The notes under the pieces are model-generated. The model saw nothing but the letters and a program-made list of their open reading frames with translations. It searched no databases and had not been told where the DNA came from. The translations under genes were made by a program, and so were the position numbers. A stretch of 36,497 bases of DNA from a virus, in the IMG/VR virus record IMGVR_UViG_3300031673_000227, positions 1 through 36,497 of that record; one strand, written 5' to 3'. Position 1 is the first letter of the stretch. Each line of letters starts with the position of its first letter. This document shows positions 1-8,834 of the stretch, piece by piece.

Positions 1-1
1 T

Positions 2-631
2 CCTTCTGACCCTGACAAAACCTTCTCCGATGACCCCACACGGATTCTTCGGGCCATCAAGTTCACTGGCAAGTACGGGTTCAAAATTCCGCCGGACCTG
101 GCGAAAGCCATCAAACGTAACGCTCCAAAGATGAAGCGGATGCCGTGGGAGGCCATTGGCAAGATCCTCGTGGACAACATCCTCAAGGAGCCGACGGCAC
201 GTAAATCCCTCAAGCAGATGAAGGACTTGGGCATCCTCGATGTCGTCTCCGAGATGATCAAGACCACGCCTCCGTTCAAGACGTACATGGCGGGTCAGTT
301 CAAAAAGAACCGCAATGTTGCGCTCTTGCTGGACATGATGGATTTGGGGGTTCCGTCGAATACGCCACTGACGGGATTGAAGATGGACCCCAAGCAGATG
401 CAGAGGTTCCGTGAGATCACAATTGGGATGGACGAGAGCGACGCCGGCAAGTTCCTTGACGCCCTCATTTCACCCCCCATCGACAACCGCGTCATCTTTG
501 AGACGCTCAACCTCCAAGGGCCGGATCGCGGCAAGATGAAGCCGGCTGCGCAAGTCCTGCTTCTTCAAGACCCTGCTCTTACTACGAACCCACGAAAGCT
601 GACCGATCTGGTCATCCGCGAATTGCGATGA
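2..631 (+). CDS. tRNA nucleotidyltransferase / poly(A) polymerase family protein, C-terminal part (5' truncated by window)
   Basis: The frame is open from the first complete codon of the window, so the true start lies upstream; 209 residues are visible. The first visible residues carry the conserved block after the catalytic head of class II CCA-adding enzymes and poly(A) polymerases: F-S-D-D-P-T-R-I-L-R-A-I-K-F, then Y-G-F-K-I and P-P-D-L-A-K-A-I. This is the neck/body helical region that recognises the tRNA acceptor end. The nucleotidyl-transfer aspartates would lie upstream and cannot be checked. The rest is helical with no motif I recognise. Members of the family add or repair the 3' CCA of tRNAs in the cytoplasm; a phage copy could maintain tRNAs during infection, which is inference. 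The stop codon overlaps the next start in an ATGA, suggesting translational coupling. The family call is fairly secure, the exact activity is not. Confidence 0.75.
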   Translation, partial: PSDPDKTFSDDPTRILRAIKFTGKYGFKIPPDLAKAIKRNAPKMKRMPWEAIGKILVDNILKEPTARKSLKQMKDLGILDVVSEMIKTTPPFKTYMAGQFKKNRNVALLLDMMDLGVPSNTPLTGLKMDPKQMQRFREITIGMDESDAGKFLDALISPPIDNRVIFETLNLQGPDRGKMKPAAQVLLLQDPALTTNPRKLTDLVIRELR

Positions 632-1857
632 ACCAACGAGCAGAGCACGCTTTCCGAGTCCGGCTGGCGACCCTCGCCAAGTCGGCGGAGGGCCTTCGTG
701 AGCAAGACGGAGCCCAGTTGGTTCAGGCTTTGCTGAAGGTGATGCCTGACACCATCGCCATCGTGAAGGCTCTTGAAGACACGGCCAGGACGGGGAATAT
801 CCCGTCGGAGTACGCGCGGGACTACACCTTCCAGAAGGCGGTGCGCTACGGGGATGCGGATAAGGCGATGAGCGACTCGACGGGTAAACGAGTTGCCATG
901 GCGATCCTAGGCCCAGCGGCCGAGCTTGCCCGTTGGATCATTCGGTTCAAATCGATCCCCAAGGGACAAGCAAAATCTCTGGAGAAAGCCGCCAAGCCTT
1001 TTCTTTCGGTTCGTCGCATACCCCGGAAGATTGCTGGATGGCTTCTCAAGAACGAGAAGAACATCACCTACTTGGTCAGAGCCTTTGGGACCTGGCCCGA
1101 CAAGACGGAGGCGTCCCCCGACAAATACAATATCGGGCCGTTCACTATCCACAACACCCTCCAACTGGAGGGGGATGACCTTGCCAAGACCAACAAGGTC
1201 ATCGAGGCCGCGACCAAATTTGTCAAAAGCTCCGGCATTCCCGGAGCCAACAAGCCTCTCTATGGCGACGTGTTCGTGGTTGGCAAGCTCCAGGGCCACA
1301 ACACCCTGGCTTGGTACAACTTCCGTGACGACAACATCTATCTCCGGCCGCTTTTGAAGGCCAACTTGGACGCCACCCATTCGTTGGCCCACGAGATCGG
1401 TCATCGGTATTGGAGGAAAGACCTTCCACGCGACGTACAGGCCAAGTGGCGCAGTTACCACATGGGCCAAGGCTACGCGGTCCCTGATGTGAAGGATCAA
1501 GTGAAAGAGGTCATGGGAACCATCAAGATCGGGGAGCCGATGCCAGTCCCGATCAAAGGGTGGTCGCGCGGTGGTCCTCCTATCATCACGGAATTGGAGC
1601 CTACCGGGGGCAACCGTGATCTGATCATCACTTACGAACTTCAACGGGGAGCCAACAAAGGCAGGCAAGGCAAGATTCAGGCGAGCCGTATCTACGATTT
1701 CCTGCACAAGCAGGAGGCCAGGAAGATGTCGTTCCCGTCCGATTATGCCTCGACCAGTCCCGAGGAGCATTTCGCTGAGTCTTTTGGGTTTTACGCACTA
1801 AAGAAGCTATCGGGAACCCACAAGGAAGCCTTTGAAAAGCTGATCGTGAAGCGATGA
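628..1857 (+). CDS. Zinc metallopeptidase with HEIGH motif
   Basis: This 409-residue protein has the zincin motif H255-E-I-G-H259 in a typical context (S-L-A-H-E-I-G-H-R-Y-W). About 120 residues later comes T-S-P-E-E-H-F-A-E-S-F, where E380 or E384 would be the third zinc ligand. That layout resembles gluzincins such as the anthrax lethal factor-like (ATLF) group, whose third ligand sits in a similar E-x-F-A-E-x-F helix. Family knowledge predicts a single zinc with the first motif glutamate as general base. The N-terminal 170 residues are helical and basic with no recognised domain. No signal peptide is visible, so it probably acts in the cytoplasm or as a virion component. It overlaps both neighbours by four bases (ATGA), so it is co-translated with the nucleotidyltransferase and the giant fusion gene. 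The substrate is unknown; it could process phage proteins or attack a host protein. Confidence 0.75.
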   Translation: MNQRAEHAFRVRLATLAKSAEGLREQDGAQLVQALLKVMPDTIAIVKALEDTARTGNIPSEYARDYTFQKAVRYGDADKAMSDSTGKRVAMAILGPAAELARWIIRFKSIPKGQAKSLEKAAKPFLSVRRIPRKIAGWLLKNEKNITYLVRAFGTWPDKTEASPDKYNIGPFTIHNTLQLEGDDLAKTNKVIEAATKFVKSSGIPGANKPLYGDVFVVGKLQGHNTLAWYNFRDDNIYLRPLLKANLDATHSLAHEIGHRYWRKDLPRDVQAKWRSYHMGQGYAVPDVKDQVKEVMGTIKIGEPMPVPIKGWSRGGPPIITELEPTGGNRDLIITYELQRGANKGRQGKIQASRIYDFLHKQEARKMSFPSDYASTSPEEHFAESFGFYALKKLSGTHKEAFEKLIVKR

Positions 1858-4800
1858 GCGACCGAGAACTCATACGGCGAATTGCCGCCCGTTACCTGCT
1901 GGCCCGAGATTTCTTTGAGATCGGGGACCCTATCTTGTTCGGTAAGTACAAGAACAAGAAGGGCGTCATCGTGGGTTGGGGCACCGACCACAAGGGCAAC
2001 CCGACGGTTTTCATCGATCCCATCCCCAAGGGTCGGAAGAAGACCAAGGAGATGGGCCTGTTCAAGTTCTGGCACAACCCCCCTCCCGCCATCGCCAAGA
2101 AGCTCCAAGAGGAGGCAGCCGCCCAGATGAAGCTCGGGTGCATCATCGCCGGCAGGAAGTTTGACGATGACGTGTGCCTGTTCAAGAACCGGGACCGTGC
2201 CTACGACGCCGCGGTAGATGTCGTCCATTTGGAAAATGACGGCACCGAGATGGCGATCATCTTTGATCCAAAGACCGGCTACATCGAAGGGGTCAACGAG
2301 CACGGCATCGGAATCGTCAACACGGCGTTGATGGTCGAACGCGACGAGGCCGAGGGCAAAGGGGCGGACAAGGCGAAGGACAAAGGCAAGAAGCCGGTGA
2401 AGTCCAAGGACGGCCCCAAGATCTACAAAGCCCTGGCGTCCAAGAACTTGAGCGATGCTGTTGACATCCTCATCACCGAAGATGGCGGGATCAAAGGACA
2501 CACGTTCGTTTCGGACGGAAAGAAGATCGTCTGCATCGAGTGTAGCCGGACGCATCCGGCTCGGGTGACGACGCTGGACCCGGAAAGAACAAACACCCGG
2601 ACGAACCATGGGATCAGCTACCCCGACGCCGGATACACCGAGGGGGACGACTACGTTTCCTCCATCGTGCGTCGTTGGGAAGCACAGAAGCGTATCCAAG
2701 ACTTGAAGCACCCGGAAGACATCGGCCCGGCGCTGATGGAGACCATCCACAAGAAGGACAGCCCCTTCAATCCCGTGCGTGATACCGACACGATGCGCAC
2801 GACGAGCCAGCTTCTCATCAATACGACACGTCCCCGTATGATCCTGTACCTGATCCCAGGACACGGGAAACTCAACCGGGTTCGCAATATGCTCCCGGAC
2901 AAGCGAGAGCCCAAGATCCCTGTTCGCGTCATCAACTACGAGGGCGAGCAAGGTGAGGAGAAGATCGAAGAAAAGGATACGGCTACAGACCGTCCTCGTA
3001 CCGCCGCTCGCTACAAGTCCAAGAAACAGGTCAAGAAGCAAGACGGCGGAGAGATGACCGTCTACGAGTACAGCGACCGTCAGATCGCTGACCGGAACCG
3101 GGGCAAAGCCGAGCGTATCGAGAAGCTCCGCAAGTCCGTGGACAAGCTCCGTACTCAGGTTGCCAAGGACATGAAGTCCGGCGATGAGAAGAAGCGTGCC
3201 ATTGCTCTGGCCGTGGCCCTCATGGATCACACATTTGAGCGCGTGGGCAACGAGGGTTCAGCCAAAGAAGGCCACTTCGGAGTGACCACATGGCAGGTCA
3301 AACACATCAAATTCAAGGGCAACAAGGCCACCATCAAATACGTCGGCAAGTCCGGGGTGGATCAGAAGAAGGAAGTTACCGACACCAAGATCGTCAGCGC
3401 CCTCAAAGCTGTCTGCAAAGACAAAGGCCAGAAAGCCTGCTTGGTGGATGCGAAAGCCTCTGATGTCAACGAGTACCTCAAGCCGTTTGACATCTCGGCC
3501 AAGGACATTCGTGGTTTCCATGCCAACACGGAGATGAAGGCCCAACTCAAGAAGGTGCGATCAGGGAAACTCCCGACGGACAAGAAGGAGAAGGAGAAGC
3601 TCCTCAAGGAAGAGTTCAAGAAGGCATTGGAGGAAACGGCCAAAGCCGTGGGCCACGAGCCCAGCACGCTCAAAAGCCAGTACCTCGTCCCCGGCTTGGA
3701 GGACGGCTATCTCAAGGATGGCACCGTCAATGAGAGCCACACGAAGTCTGGCGGTCGCAAGGAGAAGGAAGACCTTGACCGTGAAGATGAGCAGGCTCAG
3801 AAGATGCTCCGTAAGGAGCCCAAGAAGAAGCCCCCACGCTACGACCTTCGTGACAACCGCACCCTCAAGGAGCGCGACAAAGACATGGAGGGCCTCGATG
3901 GCGACGACGGCGGGGACAAGGACTTGCAGGATGATGTGCGCCGCTACGCCCGTCGTGTGGCGTTCAGGTGGCTAGCCCTTCCACGAGAGCCATCGGCTGT
4001 TCGTGTGGCGATGTGGAAACAAGCGGCGGCGGATGCGGCCAAAGACAACCGAGGTAAGCACTGGAAGTCCCCGACCTCCGACTATTGGATGGGTCAGGAC
4101 ATGACGGGGGATACTCGCGGATTTGAGAGCGAAGAAGCCGCCAAGTCTTTTTCTCGTGGAGAGAAGTCTGAGAAGGAAAAGGACAAGAAGAAGAAACGGA
4201 AAAAGAAAAAAGACGAGGTTCCGAAGGGGGACACGACCGAAAAGACTGAGGAGACCTCTGGTGGCCCAGCCGAGGCCGAGGGGGACACCCCGGAGAAACC
4301 AGATACCCGGGAAGAACACAAAGCGATCCGAGACTACACCGACGAGGAGTTGGACAATGAGACCGGAGAATACTTTGAGAACGATGTGACGATGGCCGTG
4401 GCGCCCGGAGCCTTTGTCGATGCTGCCGAACTCAAAAAGAAGATCCAAGAAGCCGCGACCAAAACGCTTGGGATCGAGGAACTCAAGGCCATTGGAAACA
4501 CGGATGCCTCTGAGATTGCCGGGTTAGACCCTGAAGCTGCCCTGGCGCGAGGTAAGGAGCTTGCCGAGGAATACGAGCGGGACTGGGGGCGGATTGAACA
4601 AGGATTTACGGAAGGTGCCGAAATGCCGCCTCCTATTGTCCTTCGTGATGCGGACGGGAATATGTGGCTCATGGCTGGCAACACCCGGATGATGGGTGCG
4701 ACCGCTATGGGCAAGTCGATGCCCGTCAAGATCATTGACGTTCCCAAAGTGGATCATAGTGCCGCTCCCGGCGAAGCCAAGATAGACGAAAAAGCCTTGA

Positions 4801-7800
4801 CCGAGGCCAAGCAGGATGTCGAAGACCAACAGAAAATGGTCGATGACATGATGAAGGATCTGGAGACGGTCGAAGATGACAAACGGGAGAAGCTGGAGGA
4901 GGAGATCATCGCCGAGCGTGCCGCCCTCAAGGAGTACAAGGACAAGGTAAAAGAGATCGAGACCCCGGCGGAGGAGAAGCCCGAGGAAGACGCCAAGCCT
5001 GAAGACAAGGCGGAGGAACCAAAGGAGCAGACCCCCGAGGAGAAGCGCCAGGAGAAAGAAGACAAGCGCGGCGAGTTAGAGGCCAAGGTCAATGAGCTTC
5101 AGAAGCAAATCGACGACGGCAAGGATGCCGATGGCGACCGACTTTTGGAGGATGAGCGCCTGGAGGTAGAGAAGGAACTCACCAAAGCCCGCGACGAACT
5201 TGGAAAAGCCAATGAGGAGCTTTCCGCAGAGGATGCCACCAAGTCGGAGAACGAGCGCACTGAGCAAATCGCCAAAGAGATGCACAAGAAGGAGAAGAAG
5301 AAGAACCCTGGTACGACAAAGACCAAGGAAGACTTCGCCGCTCAAGCTCGTGCAGAAGCTCAGAAAGAAGTTGCCAAGGAACTCTCCAAGCGGAACGTCA
5401 CCGAGGCTGAGAAGACCATTGAGAGCATCATCGGCCCCGGAAGCGGTTTGTCCAAAGAGGTGCGCGAGTCCCTGACAACGGCACTGGGGAACCTCGACGA
5501 CGACCAGAAGGCGGAGTTTGCCGCGGCTCTCAAGCAAGACCTTGGCACATTGGTTGCGGACACCGAAGGCACCTCCAAGACGGCCATCAACATTGCCAAC
5601 AAGGCCGCCAACACGAGCTACGACGGCATCAAAGACCCCAAGAAGCTCGCCAAGGCCGTAGCCGAAGCTGCCTATGCCCGGAACGTCGTGGCGAATCCGA
5701 AGATCTTGGGCGGCACCCCCATTTCGGAAAACCCGAAAACTCAGGAGGAGCTTTCCGCCCGTGCTTTAGAGGCGGTCGCTCATTATCGTGAGCTAGATCC
5801 GTCTTTGCGCAACGGGGCTGCGGAGACGCTGACCGAAGAACTCAAAGACATGGACCCGAAGTCCAATCGGGCCAAAGAGATCAACCATATCCTGACCGGC
5901 ATTGCTACGGCTTCGGCGTTGAGTGTTGAAATTGGATCTGACGGCAAAATCAAAGGCGATCCCACGGTCCCCGGTCGTCCACAGCCTTCCGCCAAGGCCG
6001 TGAAGCTCCTTCAGGCGATGGACAAACGAGGGCACCTGGAGCAGATGTTCAAGCCTATTGAGGATTTGACATCGCCGGAAGGGCGCGCAGCGATTGGCGA
6101 TGCTTTGCGGGAATTGAACAACGAGGATCTCATCGATCAGATCACGGATGGGAAAAACGACCACCCGTTGAGTCCACTCACAGCGTTGCTCAATGATGAA
6201 GACCTCGATCCGGTCATCCGGGCGGCCATTCGGGAGGCTCTCATCGGGATGTCCACTGACGGGATGACCTGGGGAGACCGGGCTATTCGGGAAGTGACAG
6301 GAGAGAATGATCTCCAAAAACGTCAGGACATGATGTTGGAGATCCAAGGGGGCAAGGAGAACCGGGCTCTCGTCTCCGGGATTGCAGAAGCCGCTAAAAA
6401 CGGCGAAACGGAGAAATTCGCCCCTCCGACTGGCGGAGAGGGCGAAAACGAAGATTCTAAGGAAGAAACCACGAGTTTGTTAGACGTTTGGAGGGCTGCT
6501 CAAGCACAAAATCTCCTTGAGGAGCACTCAGACGCGGCTGAAGAAAATAAAACCAGTCCTGCGGTCGCGGTTTACCGCGAATTCGGGACTTCCAAAAACC
6601 CATCTGTCATGGATTCCGAAGTGGAACCCCACCCCGAGGAGTTTTGGGCGACTCAACGGGGCAAAAAAACTGCATCTGAATCTCAGTTATCCGCTTATAG
6701 GACACCCCATATAAGCGAAGGGCTGTCCTACGTCCCGGTTCAGAACACCGCCCCGCCCGCTAGGAGACAAAGTTCGATGACGAATCTCACCGAAAAAGGC
6801 GCCCGACAGGTAACTGCCGATCTGGACCGTCTTGCCAATCTTTTCCAAAACGACCACGACACCCTGGGTATCCCAGCCAAGGTGGCCGAGGACATGGCCC
6901 TTCGATGCGACATGCTGAGTGATCGCATTGAAACTCAGGCTGGTATGCGTCCTCGTGAAGCCACGATGGACCCTCCTGCCAACTACACCGAAGAGAAGGT
7001 GGCCCCCAATGAGTTCAATCCCGCCGAGATCGGCGAGGAGCAGAGCCAGGCCCTTCTTCGGAACGAAGATGAGCCGTACATGGACGCGTTCAAGCAGGAC
7101 GAGTTCGACGAGCTTCGTCAGGTCCAGCAGGACGGCATGTTCAGCAACGCGAAAGCCGCCGCCGCTCTTGTGAAGAAGATGGCCGCTGCGCTGGCAAAAG
7201 CGGGTCATCCGCAGTTCTCGGCTCAAAAAAAAAGTGATCTGAACGCCTCCTCCAACGAGTTGGAGGATCTGGCGGCATCACTGGAGCGCCTCGGGAACTT
7301 GGACGAAAAGATTGCCAAGTTCCACGAGGCGGCTGGCCTTGGTCACTGGACGGACTTCCAAGCGGAGGAGCACATCCGTCAACTCACAGAGCTTGAGCGC
7401 CAGCTTGCTGATGCCGAAGCCGAGATTGAGGCCCTTGCGGGTGAGGTTCTGAAGCGCAAGAAGTCGCTGGAAGCTGACCACAAGAAGCGAATCGAGCAAC
7501 TCAAGAAAGAGCTTCCGCAGACCATCGCGGGACAGAAGAAGATGGTCGTTCAAGTACGTGACGCCATCATCAAGTACGCCAAAGTCGCTGAGAAGAAGCG
7601 CCCTGGCGTCAAGCAGATGCTTGGTGATCCCAACCGAGACATCGGATCTCCGGTTGCCGAGCGCGGCGGGGAGCTTCTTCAGCGGGTCGAGGCCGAGCTT
7701 GGCGATGTCATCGCCCAGCAAGTCGCGGAGATCTACGACACCGTGATGGAAGAAATCACCGTCCTGACCCCCACCGTTCGGGGCCTTGAGTACGAACTCA

Positions 7801-8180
7801 AGCAGAAGGACGCGTCGGACCCGAAGACCGCCTCCGAGGAAGACATCCAGAAGGAAGCGGGCGTCATGTCCCTCCTGGTCAAGTTCCGCGATTGGCTGGT
7901 CCGTGGTCTCGACAAGATGAAGCGACTGTTCGGGATGGGCACCAAGCGCATCAGCAACGCTGCCAAGAAGATCGACGACGCCATCAACAAGGCCGACAAA
8001 GGCTGGGACATGGCAATGAAGACCGGCTCCGAGCATGAAGCCGGTGAAATCCCCGAAGCCTTCAAAGAGAACATCGAGAAGATGAAGGCCAAGTCCAAGG
8101 ACAAGGACGGGGATGACGACAAGGACGACGACAAGAAGGACGACAAAAAGGCGTCCCACGGCTACGAGTTGTCGGCCTAG
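1854..8180 (+). CDS. 2108-residue multidomain fusion: KOW/SH3-like + Ntn-hydrolase + topoisomerase IB + ParB-like + coiled coils
   Basis: Domains in order. Residues 6-17 carry an R-I-A-A-R-Y-L helix, followed by a short KOW/SH3-like segment (25-73). Residues 94-370 look like an Ntn-hydrolase of the acyltransferase/choloylglycine hydrolase type: candidate nucleophile C96 after L-G, N-R-D-R at 112-115, G-V-N-E-H-G-I-G at 146-153 and R-T-N-H-G near 249-253. Residues 385-625 form a type IB topoisomerase with the full catalytic set R463, K499, R553, H601 and Y610. A second R-V-A-F-R-W helix is at 701-706. Lysine-rich and acidic low-complexity sequence follows, then a ParB-like G-N-T-R-M-M-G-A motif near 940, long coiled coils (about 965-1130) and an Ala-rich region. 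The C-terminal 467 residues, coiled coil near 1840-1893 and a charged tail, may also be made separately from ATG 6777. The start overlaps the upstream stop (ATGA). TopoIB enzymes relax supercoils through a 3'-phosphotyrosine; use inside the virion or on injected DNA is inference. Confidence 0.8.
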   Translation: MSDRELIRRIAARYLLARDFFEIGDPILFGKYKNKKGVIVGWGTDHKGNPTVFIDPIPKGRKKTKEMGLFKFWHNPPPAIAKKLQEEAAAQMKLGCIIAGRKFDDDVCLFKNRDRAYDAAVDVVHLENDGTEMAIIFDPKTGYIEGVNEHGIGIVNTALMVERDEAEGKGADKAKDKGKKPVKSKDGPKIYKALASKNLSDAVDILITEDGGIKGHTFVSDGKKIVCIECSRTHPARVTTLDPERTNTRTNHGISYPDAGYTEGDDYVSSIVRRWEAQKRIQDLKHPEDIGPALMETIHKKDSPFNPVRDTDTMRTTSQLLINTTRPRMILYLIPGHGKLNRVRNMLPDKREPKIPVRVINYEGEQGEEKIEEKDTATDRPRTAARYKSKKQVKKQDGGEMTVYEYSDRQIADRNRGKAERIEKLRKSVDKLRTQVAKDMKSGDEKKRAIALAVALMDHTFERVGNEGSAKEGHFGVTTWQVKHIKFKGNKATIKYVGKSGVDQKKEVTDTKIVSALKAVCKDKGQKACLVDAKASDVNEYLKPFDISAKDIRGFHANTEMKAQLKKVRSGKLPTDKKEKEKLLKEEFKKALEETAKAVGHEPSTLKSQYLVPGLEDGYLKDGTVNESHTKSGGRKEKEDLDREDEQAQKMLRKEPKKKPPRYDLRDNRTLKERDKDMEGLDGDDGGDKDLQDDVRRYARRVAFRWLALPREPSAVRVAMWKQAAADAAKDNRGKHWKSPTSDYWMGQDMTGDTRGFESEEAAKSFSRGEKSEKEKDKKKKRKKKKDEVPKGDTTEKTEETSGGPAEAEGDTPEKPDTREEHKAIRDYTDEELDNETGEYFENDVTMAVAPGAFVDAAELKKKIQEAATKTLGIEELKAIGNTDASEIAGLDPEAALARGKELAEEYERDWGRIEQGFTEGAEMPPPIVLRDADGNMWLMAGNTRMMGATAMGKSMPVKIIDVPKVDHSAAPGEAKIDEKALTEAKQDVEDQQKMVDDMMKDLETVEDDKREKLEEEIIAERAALKEYKDKVKEIETPAEEKPEEDAKPEDKAEEPKEQTPEEKRQEKEDKRGELEAKVNELQKQIDDGKDADGDRLLEDERLEVEKELTKARDELGKANEELSAEDATKSENERTEQIAKEMHKKEKKKNPGTTKTKEDFAAQARAEAQKEVAKELSKRNVTEAEKTIESIIGPGSGLSKEVRESLTTALGNLDDDQKAEFAAALKQDLGTLVADTEGTSKTAINIANKAANTSYDGIKDPKKLAKAVAEAAYARNVVANPKILGGTPISENPKTQEELSARALEAVAHYRELDPSLRNGAAETLTEELKDMDPKSNRAKEINHILTGIATASALSVEIGSDGKIKGDPTVPGRPQPSAKAVKLLQAMDKRGHLEQMFKPIEDLTSPEGRAAIGDALRELNNEDLIDQITDGKNDHPLSPLTALLNDEDLDPVIRAAIREALIGMSTDGMTWGDRAIREVTGENDLQKRQDMMLEIQGGKENRALVSGIAEAAKNGETEKFAPPTGGEGENEDSKEETTSLLDVWRAAQAQNLLEEHSDAAEENKTSPAVAVYREFGTSKNPSVMDSEVEPHPEEFWATQRGKKTASESQLSAYRTPHISEGLSYVPVQNTAPPARRQSSMTNLTEKGARQVTADLDRLANLFQNDHDTLGIPAKVAEDMALRCDMLSDRIETQAGMRPREATMDPPANYTEEKVAPNEFNPAEIGEEQSQALLRNEDEPYMDAFKQDEFDELRQVQQDGMFSNAKAAAALVKKMAAALAKAGHPQFSAQKKSDLNASSNELEDLAASLERLGNLDEKIAKFHEAAGLGHWTDFQAEEHIRQLTELERQLADAEAEIEALAGEVLKRKKSLEADHKKRIEQLKKELPQTIAGQKKMVVQVRDAIIKYAKVAEKKRPGVKQMLGDPNRDIGSPVAERGGELLQRVEAELGDVIAQQVAEIYDTVMEEITVLTPTVRGLEYELKQKDASDPKTASEEDIQKEAGVMSLLVKFRDWLVRGLDKMKRLFGMGTKRISNAAKKIDDAINKADKGWDMAMKTGSEHEAGEIPEAFKENIEKMKAKSKDKDGDDDKDDDKKDDKKASHGYELSA
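6693..6779 (+). promoter_or_regulatory. Possible internal promoter and ribosome-binding site inside the giant ORF
   Basis: GCTTATAGG at 6693-6701 resembles the CCTATAG motif found in several intergenic gaps here. An inverted repeat follows (AGGACA at about 6700, TGTCCT at about 6724). AGGAG at 6762-6766 lies 10 nt before an in-frame ATG at 6777, residue 1642. The DNA around it is poorer in codon regularity and encodes a proline/serine-rich linker, as expected of a former gene boundary. The product would be a 467-residue protein starting M-T-N-L-T-E-K-G-A-R. Confidence 0.45.
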
Positions 8181-8197
8181 TTCGTTCAAGGGGATTG

Positions 8198-8833
8198 ATG
8201 CAACGACGCAAGGCAGATGAGGGCAATTGGCAGGCGCGCGGACAGATGTTCGCCGTCGGTCAAACCGTGCGCCTCGTCAACGGCGGTGACACCGATGAAG
8301 GTCGTGTCATCGCTGTTTGGCCTGCCATCGGCATGGTGGATGTGCAGTTCCCGCACACGAACTACCGGATCCCGGTTGAGGATCTCCAAATCCTCAACCC
8401 GGGTCAGGACCAGTTCGTTGCCCCTATGCACGAAACCGTCCCCGGTGGTGCTGGATCTGCGGCCCAGGTTTCGATGGGAGCCCCTCAGAACCAAGACCTC
8501 ATTTCAGGGCAAGAGCCTCTCATCCAACTTGTGGATGACGTGGAAGACGGGATCGCCCACATGGCCTCTCGGGTGGCGCGGGCCTATGTCAAAAAGGCTC
8601 TGTACTGGAACGGCCGCGACCGGAAATACCGATGCACCAAAGTTGAAGGTGCCGTGGACGGCTTCGGATGCCCCAAGAAGGGGTGTTTGGGAGTGCTGAA
8701 GCCTGCGGTCTACAAGCGTGTTGATGGGGCCTCTGTGAAGCTCCTGGGATGTCCAGAGTGCATGTTCCTGATCAAGCGGTCGGACATCGTAGACGGCGCC
8801 GAAGTCGAAGAAACGATGGAGGAGGCGATCTAG
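8198..8833 (+). CDS. Virion-associated protein with KOW/SH3-like N-terminus and cysteine zinc knuckle
   Basis: The 211-residue product is read from ATG 8198, which sits 4 nt after AAGGGG; a TTG three bases earlier is too close to that site. Residues 15-66 look like a KOW/SH3-like barrel (V-G-Q-T-V-R-L-V-N, then G-R-V-I-A-V). A helix with R125-V-A-R-A-Y-V follows, matching the recurring R-V-A-x-R-Y-L signal, then Y-W-N-G-R-D-R-K-Y-R. Cysteines at 146, 158, 163, 185 and 188 (G-C-P-K-K-G-C and G-C-P-E-C) suggest a treble-clef or ribbon zinc site. I do not recognise a named family. It lies between the giant fusion gene and the prohead protease, so a head or internal virion role is likely but inferred. 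Confidence 0.7.
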   Translation: MQRRKADEGNWQARGQMFAVGQTVRLVNGGDTDEGRVIAVWPAIGMVDVQFPHTNYRIPVEDLQILNPGQDQFVAPMHETVPGGAGSAAQVSMGAPQNQDLISGQEPLIQLVDDVEDGIAHMASRVARAYVKKALYWNGRDRKYRCTKVEGAVDGFGCPKKGCLGVLKPAVYKRVDGASVKLLGCPECMFLIKRSDIVDGAEVEETMEEAI

Positions 8834-8834
8834 G

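Noticed and set aside
1791-3230. Long minus-strand open frame (479 codons) opposite the giant gene
   Set aside because: It lies fully antisense to the giant gene, apart from its last bases opposite the metallopeptidase end. Its composition follows the reversed codon bias of that gene, with no domain and no ribosome site.
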